Positions 6,626 to 8,374 of a stretch of DNA of 8,374 nt are shown one piece after another. A program made the translations under genes and the position numbers. How positions within the stretch are numbered: the stretch's first letter is position 1; every line of letters begins with the position of its first letter. Below the pieces are notes generated by a model. It made no database searches and was not told where the DNA came from. It saw only the letters and a program-made list of their open reading frames with translations. The DNA is from Candidatus Altarchaeales archaeon (GTDB lineage: Archaea > Altiarchaeota > Altiarchaeia > IMC4 > SCGC-AAA252-I15). Location: contig WJJK01000135.1 in NCBI GenBank assembly GCA_014729705.1, positions 1 through 8,374 on the forward strand, given 5' to 3'.

Positions 6626-6657
6626 GATTTATTATTTTTCAACCGAATATATTGGGG
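6626..6657 (+). promoter_or_regulatory. Promoter of the GatB-DUF2085 unit
   Basis: TTTATTATTTTT at 6628-6639 is centred about 26 bases before the ATG at 6658, the spacing of an archaeal TATA box on a leaderless transcript. The T-run may also terminate the acylphosphatase transcript. No Shine-Dalgarno precedes the ATG, only TTGGGG. Confidence 0.5.
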
Positions 6658-8037
6658 ATGGCAGATGATTTAGACGTAAAAATCGGCCTTGAAATACACG
6701 TCCCACTAAAAACCTCGCGAAAACTATTCTGCGACTGCCCCACCAACTACTATGAAGTCGATCAGCCGAACATAAACACCTGTCCTGTTTGCACCGGGAT
6801 GCCCGGATCCAAACCGTATCCCCTAAACGAGTTGGCTGTTGAATCAGCAGTCTTAATATCAAGGCTTCTTGAATGTAAAATCGTTGAGGAAAACATTTAC
6901 TTGAAACGCAAACACTACGACTACCCCGATCTGCCTTCCGGCTACCAGAGGACTTCTGAGCCCCTGGGAGTGGATGGTGTGCTTGAGGATGTTGGGGTCT
7001 GGGAGGCTCATATTGAAGAGGATCCCGGTAGATACGACCCCAAAACGGGCAGGGTGGACTACAACCGCTCCGGCGTCCCCTTAATCGAGATTGTTACCGC
7101 CCCAGAGATGACTTCCCCTGAGCAGGTGAGGGCTTTCATGCGCATACTGCTGGGCCTTCTAAGATACAGCGGCCGCATAGTAGACGTAGGAGGCGTGCTG
7201 CGCGCTGACGTAAACATCAGCATAAAAGGCGGGGCGAAGGTGGAGATTAAAAACGTAAACAGTGTGCATGGAGCCTTTAAGGCTCTGAAATACGAGATCA
7301 TCCGCCAGAAAAACATGATGCGCCGAGGAGCGCAAGTAACGCAGGAGACAAGGGGGTTCGATGAATCCAATCAGATTACCGTCTCACAAAGGGTTAAGGA
7401 GACAGCAGCAGACTACAGGTACATCCCAGACCCCGACATACCCCCCCAGAGATTTATGAGGGAGTACGTGGACAATCTTCCCCTGCCTGAGACCCCTTCA
7501 ACACGCAGGAAAAGGTTGGTTGAGGAATACGGGGTCAGGTTGGATTTCGCCAAAACAATCGTATCCGACAAGGATCTCGTTGACTTGTTTGAGCAGGTTT
7601 CGGATGACTTAGACCCGAATTATGTTGCAGCCTGGTTTGTGAGGGAAGTCCTAAGCCAATTGAATTATAGGTCTGTGGACGTTAGGCAGACTAAATTAGA
7701 CGCCGACATACTCAAAAACCTGCTGGCGTTGATTTCTGAAAACAAGATTACAGAGGAAACAGGCAGAAAACTGCTTGAGAGGGTGATTGATTCAGGGGAA
7801 GACCCCAAGGGAATCGTTGAGTCAGAAGGTTTATCCCAGATATCGGATGAGAAGTTACTGGCTGAAACAGTATCCCAGGTATTAGAGGAGAATCCGAAGG
7901 CGGTATCAGATTACCGTTCCGGGGAGAAGAAGGCCTACAATTTTTTAGCAGGCCAGGTTATGCGCAAGATGGCGGGGAGAGCGGACATCAAGATTGTCTC
8001 CAAAACACTCTCGAAAAAACTTGGGGATGGACCCTAA
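6658..8037 (+). CDS. gatB: Asp-tRNA(Asn)/Glu-tRNA(Gln) amidotransferase subunit B
   Basis: GatB is the kinase and tRNA-binding subunit of GatCAB. It phosphorylates the Asp or Glu misacylated to tRNA, which is then amidated with ammonia from GatA. From ATG 6658 it has 459 residues, normal for GatB and much shorter than archaeal GatE, and there is no GatE-type insert. GLEIHVPLKT starts the catalytic domain. The zinc ligands are C25, C27, C42 and C45. DYPDLPSGYQ, GVPLIEIVT, RADVNIS, EIKNVNS and YRYIPDPDIPP are the expected active-site blocks. The C-terminal helical YqeY-like tail has NFLAGQVMRKMAGRAD. An in-frame TTG at 6652 would add two residues, but ATG fits the box spacing better. gatA and gatC are not in view. 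Its end overlaps the next gene by 11 bases. Confidence 0.96.
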   Translation: MADDLDVKIGLEIHVPLKTSRKLFCDCPTNYYEVDQPNINTCPVCTGMPGSKPYPLNELAVESAVLISRLLECKIVEENIYLKRKHYDYPDLPSGYQRTSEPLGVDGVLEDVGVWEAHIEEDPGRYDPKTGRVDYNRSGVPLIEIVTAPEMTSPEQVRAFMRILLGLLRYSGRIVDVGGVLRADVNISIKGGAKVEIKNVNSVHGAFKALKYEIIRQKNMMRRGAQVTQETRGFDESNQITVSQRVKETAADYRYIPDPDIPPQRFMREYVDNLPLPETPSTRRKRLVEEYGVRLDFAKTIVSDKDLVDLFEQVSDDLDPNYVAAWFVREVLSQLNYRSVDVRQTKLDADILKNLLALISENKITEETGRKLLERVIDSGEDPKGIVESEGLSQISDEKLLAETVSQVLEENPKAVSDYRSGEKKAYNFLAGQVMRKMAGRADIKIVSKTLSKKLGDGP

Positions 8038-8374
8038 AATCAGAAGCCTAATAGATTTTTTTACTTTAAGGTCTGAGAAGGCGAAAATAGAAAACCAGAA
8101 ACTAAGACAGGCCTACTCGGCCCTTGCATTACACTCCCTCACGGCATTATTTTTCATAGCCTTCTTCACAGTATCCTCCTTTTTCTTCGCCCCCCTGCTT
8201 ATTAAGTCGCCCCAGCCCACGCTGTTGGGGTGGGGGTACATCCTCTATGTAGGTTCCGGGTTAACCCAGCTTTGCCATCAACTACCCTATAGATCCCTTA
8301 TCCTCGAAGGTATTCAGCAGCCGGTCTGTGCAAGGGATATCGGCATATACTTTGGTGCGTTAACAGGCGCGTCA
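8027..8374 (+). CDS. DUF2085 family membrane protein (C-terminus cut by window)
   Basis: From ATG 8027, 116 codons run to the window end without a stop. The first 30 residues are charged and helical, likely cytoplasmic. A hydrophobic segment at about 34-59 is a clear transmembrane helix, and 67-81 is a probable second. The DUF2085 signature follows: CHQLPYRS (83-90) and PVCARDIGIYFG (99-110), with C83, H84, C101 and R103. In most relatives I recall the second block reads CARCTG; here D104 replaces a Cys, so only two of the usual three cysteines are seen. The Cys/His set suggests metal or redox chemistry at the membrane, but the family's function is unknown. The start lies inside the last codons of gatB (11-base overlap, different frame), so translation is probably coupled. 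Confidence 0.8.
   Translation, partial: MDPKIRSLIDFFTLRSEKAKIENQKLRQAYSALALHSLTALFFIAFFTVSSFFFAPLLIKSPQPTLLGWGYILYVGSGLTQLCHQLPYRSLILEGIQQPVCARDIGIYFGALTGAS

Noticed and set aside
6658..8037. GatE rather than GatB
   Set aside because: The length (459) and lack of the AspRS-like insert expected in GatE favour GatB.

Overview
The window reads as archaeal chromosome: compact genes on both strands, an archaeal GHMP-type shikimate kinase instead of bacterial AroK, a methanogen-like prephenate dehydrogenase, a TPR-AAA ATPase of Vps4/katanin flavour, and TATA-like boxes about 25-35 bases before first-gene starts. I cannot place it to a genus; a euryarchaeal or related lineage fits best. I see no mobile element, RNA gene, CRISPR array or pseudogene, and no gap long enough to hide a gene (all are under 50 bases).

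Layout. (1) Bases 1-3200, minus strand: a TPR-AAA ATPase (3200 to 1638) followed by a long KamA-family radical SAM aminomutase (1601 to beyond base 1, C-terminus missing). The aminomutase has the substrate-contact pair K493/N531 where lysine 2,3-aminomutase has Asp/Asp, which points to glutamate or another acidic substrate. (2) Bases 3245-5040, plus strand: prephenate dehydrogenase with an unusual C-terminal extension, overlapping by 4 bases a small SLOG/TIGR00725-like nucleotide-binding protein. (3) Bases 5041-6302, minus strand: archaeal shikimate kinase overlapping by 4 bases a YjbQ/UPF0047 protein. This unit abuts unit 2 with no intergenic base. (4) Bases 6338-8374, plus strand: acylphosphatase, then GatB of the Asp/Glu-tRNA amidotransferase, overlapping by 11 bases a DUF2085 membrane protein cut by the window end.

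How they work together. Shikimate kinase and prephenate dehydrogenase are two steps of tyrosine/phenylalanine synthesis, but they lie in separate convergent units, each with a small partner gene of unclear role. GatB serves tRNA amidation; acylphosphatase and YjbQ are housekeeping-type enzymes.

Most of the window is ordinary. The points most worth a second look are the probable glutamate 2,3-aminomutase (a route to beta-glutamate, an archaeal osmolyte), its pairing with a TPR-AAA ATPase, and the extra C-terminal domains on TyrA. First genes of units appear leaderless, while two internal genes carry Shine-Dalgarno-like sequences.
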